Source: an uncultured Aquimarina sp. (GTDB lineage Bacteria; Bacteroidota; Bacteroidia; Flavobacteriales; Flavobacteriaceae). From it: a stretch of 38,165 nucleotides of DNA. Below the pieces are notes generated by a model, which ran no database searches, had not been told where the DNA came from, and saw nothing but the letters and a program-made list of their open reading frames with translations. The stretch is from the NCBI GenBank assembly GCA_947493495.1, contig CANLRN010000042.1:1-38165 (forward strand), in the 5' to 3' direction. Of the stretch, positions 34,809 to 38,165 are shown one piece after another. The position numbers and the translations under genes are program-made. How positions within the stretch are numbered: the stretch's first letter is position 1; each line of letters begins with the position of its first letter.

Positions 34809-34832
34809 TTTTTGAGTACATGTGCTCAAAAA
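34809..34832. promoter_or_regulatory. 24-bp near-perfect palindrome, possible operator
   Basis: TTTTTGAGTACA (34809-34820) is followed at once by TGTGCTCAAAAA, its inverted copy with one mismatch. It lies 56 bp upstream of the kinase ATG, a normal position for a promoter-proximal operator. A run of A and T follows, so a terminator or attenuator hairpin is a weaker alternative. Confidence 0.45.
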
Positions 34833-34888
34833 TAGCATATCGCAGTAGTTTTAATTAGGAATTGTTATGATTATTTCGGATATTTAAG

Positions 34889-37060
<2,172 letters not shown>

Positions 37061-37990
37061 AATAATAATTGCCAAACACATCGAACTTGTGTTAAAAGAT
37101 TCTGGCTATCAATCAATACGTGCCAACAGTATAGAGGATTTTAAAAATTCGGTAGAAGTTGAGTCTCCTGATTTGGCTATTGTTGATATCAATGTAGAAA
37201 CAAAACATGGAGGCATCTGTGTAGGTAATTGGCTAAAAGAAAAAGATATAATGCCATTTATTTATCTTACTTCATATACCGATTCATATACAGTAAGTAG
37301 GGCTATTGATACGAATCCTAAGAGTTATCTTGTAAAACCTTTTAGAGAAAAAGAGCTGTTGTTTAATGTAGCTTTAGCGATTAAGAATTATGTGTATAAG
37401 GAGATTGAGAGCCCATATAATAGAAATGGGCATATTTCTGTAGTTCCATATAAATTAAAGAAAGCCTTAAACCATATAGAAGAAAACATAGGAGCAAAGA
37501 TCTCATTAACAGAGCTGGCAGAAATCACAGGATGGAGCAAACCACATTTTAATAAAAACTTTAAAGATTATCTAAAAATATCACCCTATCAATTTATATT
37601 AGAGCGAAAAATGGAAAGAGCTAAAGAGGTTGTGTTACTATCTAACACTTCTATAATAGATATTTCATTTTCCTTAGGATTTTCTAGTCATAGCAATTTT
37701 AATAAGGCGTTCACTAAATTTTTTGGAATTACAGCAAATGAATACCGAAAGATACATAGTATAAAAAAACAATCTTATTCTGAATAAATGGAGGTACAAT
37801 ACATCTAACCAAACCAATGCTTGTGTTATTTGTTGTTTTATGATATGTTTCATAATTGAAATTGACTAAAACTTTGAGGATGATAAATTTTCTTCCTTGT
37901 TCGTATCCTATGACTTAAGCAAAAAACTTGTTTTTTTCATTAAACTCAGATTATGCGTTAGAACCTCGTTATGAGTCAATGATATATAAT

Positions 37991-38115
37991 AAATACTAGT
38001 GTTTTCTTAATTTTAGCATAGCTATGGTTAAATTAAAAATACAGTTTACGTTAGTATTTTCAGTACATTATAGACGTAATAGATTTTTTAATGAATTCCA
38101 TCTAACTAAATTTTA
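37991..38115. repeat. Palindromic repeat, copy C of the dispersed family
   Basis: AAATACTAGTGTTTTCTTAA followed by TTTTAGCATAG is almost identical to 32701-32730 in copy B. The right arm CTATGGTTAAATTAAAAAT, then ACGTTAGTATTTTCAGTAC, repeats the right arms of copies A and B. The centre is CATAG|CTATG at 38028-38037, without the CACCG spacer of copy B. The outer arm is eroded. Confidence 0.65.
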
Positions 38116-38122
38116 ATAAGCT

Positions 38123-38164
38123 GATTGTAAGGTTGTTTCACAATCTTCTTTTTCTTTTTTTCAT
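38123..38164 (+). terminator. Possible intrinsic terminator near the right edge
   Basis: GATTGT (38123-38128) pairs with ACAATC (38140-38145) across an 11-nt loop, followed by a T-rich tract broken by two C. It is over 300 bp from the regulator stop, so it may belong to the repeat or to a gene outside the window. Confidence 0.4.
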
Positions 38165-38165
38165 T

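Larger units (their letters stand above)
34417..34888. promoter_or_regulatory. Divergent regulatory region with two palindromes
   Basis: This 472-bp region has no gene and contains the start regions of the beta-helix gene (minus) and the kinase-regulator pair (plus). It holds a perfect 20-bp palindrome at 34517-34536 and a near-perfect 24-bp palindrome at 34809-34832, both listed separately. A short ATCG-AAAA-CGAT dyad (34534-34545) overlaps the first. No unambiguous -33/-7 pair was found for either gene. Confidence 0.5.
37788..38165. other. Non-coding end of the window
   Basis: No ORF is supported. The stretch holds copy C of the dispersed palindrome and a hairpin with a T-rich tail near the right edge. 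From 37860 to 37980 nothing was recognised. Confidence 0.5.

Overview
The window is about 38 kb of AT-rich DNA (roughly one third G+C by eye) from a member of the Bacteroidota, almost certainly a marine Flavobacteriaceae. The best lineage markers are a gldJ / porU / porV block (gliding and type IX secretion), TPR-type membrane histidine kinases, a fused hypoxanthine phosphoribosyltransferase-adenylate kinase, pdhA directly followed by a two-lipoyl E2, and promoter-like sequences of the flavobacterial TTG...TAnnTTTG type. An Aquimarina-like genome is a guess, not a demonstrated assignment.

Layout. 1-118 is the 3' end of an IS66-type transposase. 135-4990 (minus) holds a two-component module: a LytTR response regulator, a small hypothetical ORF, a parallel beta-helix lipoprotein and a TPR/LytS-type kinase. 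5419-8447 (minus) is gldJ then murF, separated by a terminator. 8660-13733 (plus) is porU-porV, divergent from gldJ. 13922-17183 (plus) is cdd, pdhA, pdhC. 17548-19305 (plus) is an M28 peptidase and an SDR, and 19487-19897 (minus) is a small exported helical protein. 20722-23856 (plus) is a tight SprT-like / manC / DUF389 operon. 24162-27199 (minus) is a fasciclin lipoprotein, obgE and the hpt-adk fusion. 27362-29096 (plus) is purK-purE, divergent from hpt-adk. 30179-32200 is an M3 oligopeptidase. 32971-37787 is a second two-component module: a beta-helix lipoprotein (minus) divergent from a TPR/HisKA_2 kinase that overlaps a receiver-AraC regulator (plus).

Most genes are core housekeeping. 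The unusual material lies between them. (i) A family of imperfect palindromic repeats has copies near 17.3, 32.7 and 38.0 kb, and one carries a nearly perfect 2 x 196 bp tandem duplication. (ii) A separate 162-bp palindrome lies between two convergent genes at 23.9-24.1 kb. (iii) The 1.1-kb gap between purE and the M3 peptidase is a degenerate three-unit array of terminator hairpins and paired CGA(T/C) boxes; such boxes recur elsewhere at an exact 20-bp spacing. (iv) Two long palindromes lie in the divergent promoter region of the second two-component module.

The two sensory modules at the window ends are similar in composition: each has a beta-helix surface lipoprotein, a TPR kinase and a regulator. 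They use different kinase and regulator families. This suggests that the kinases control, or sense products of, the beta-helix proteins, which is inference only. No tRNA, rRNA, CRISPR array or prophage was seen.
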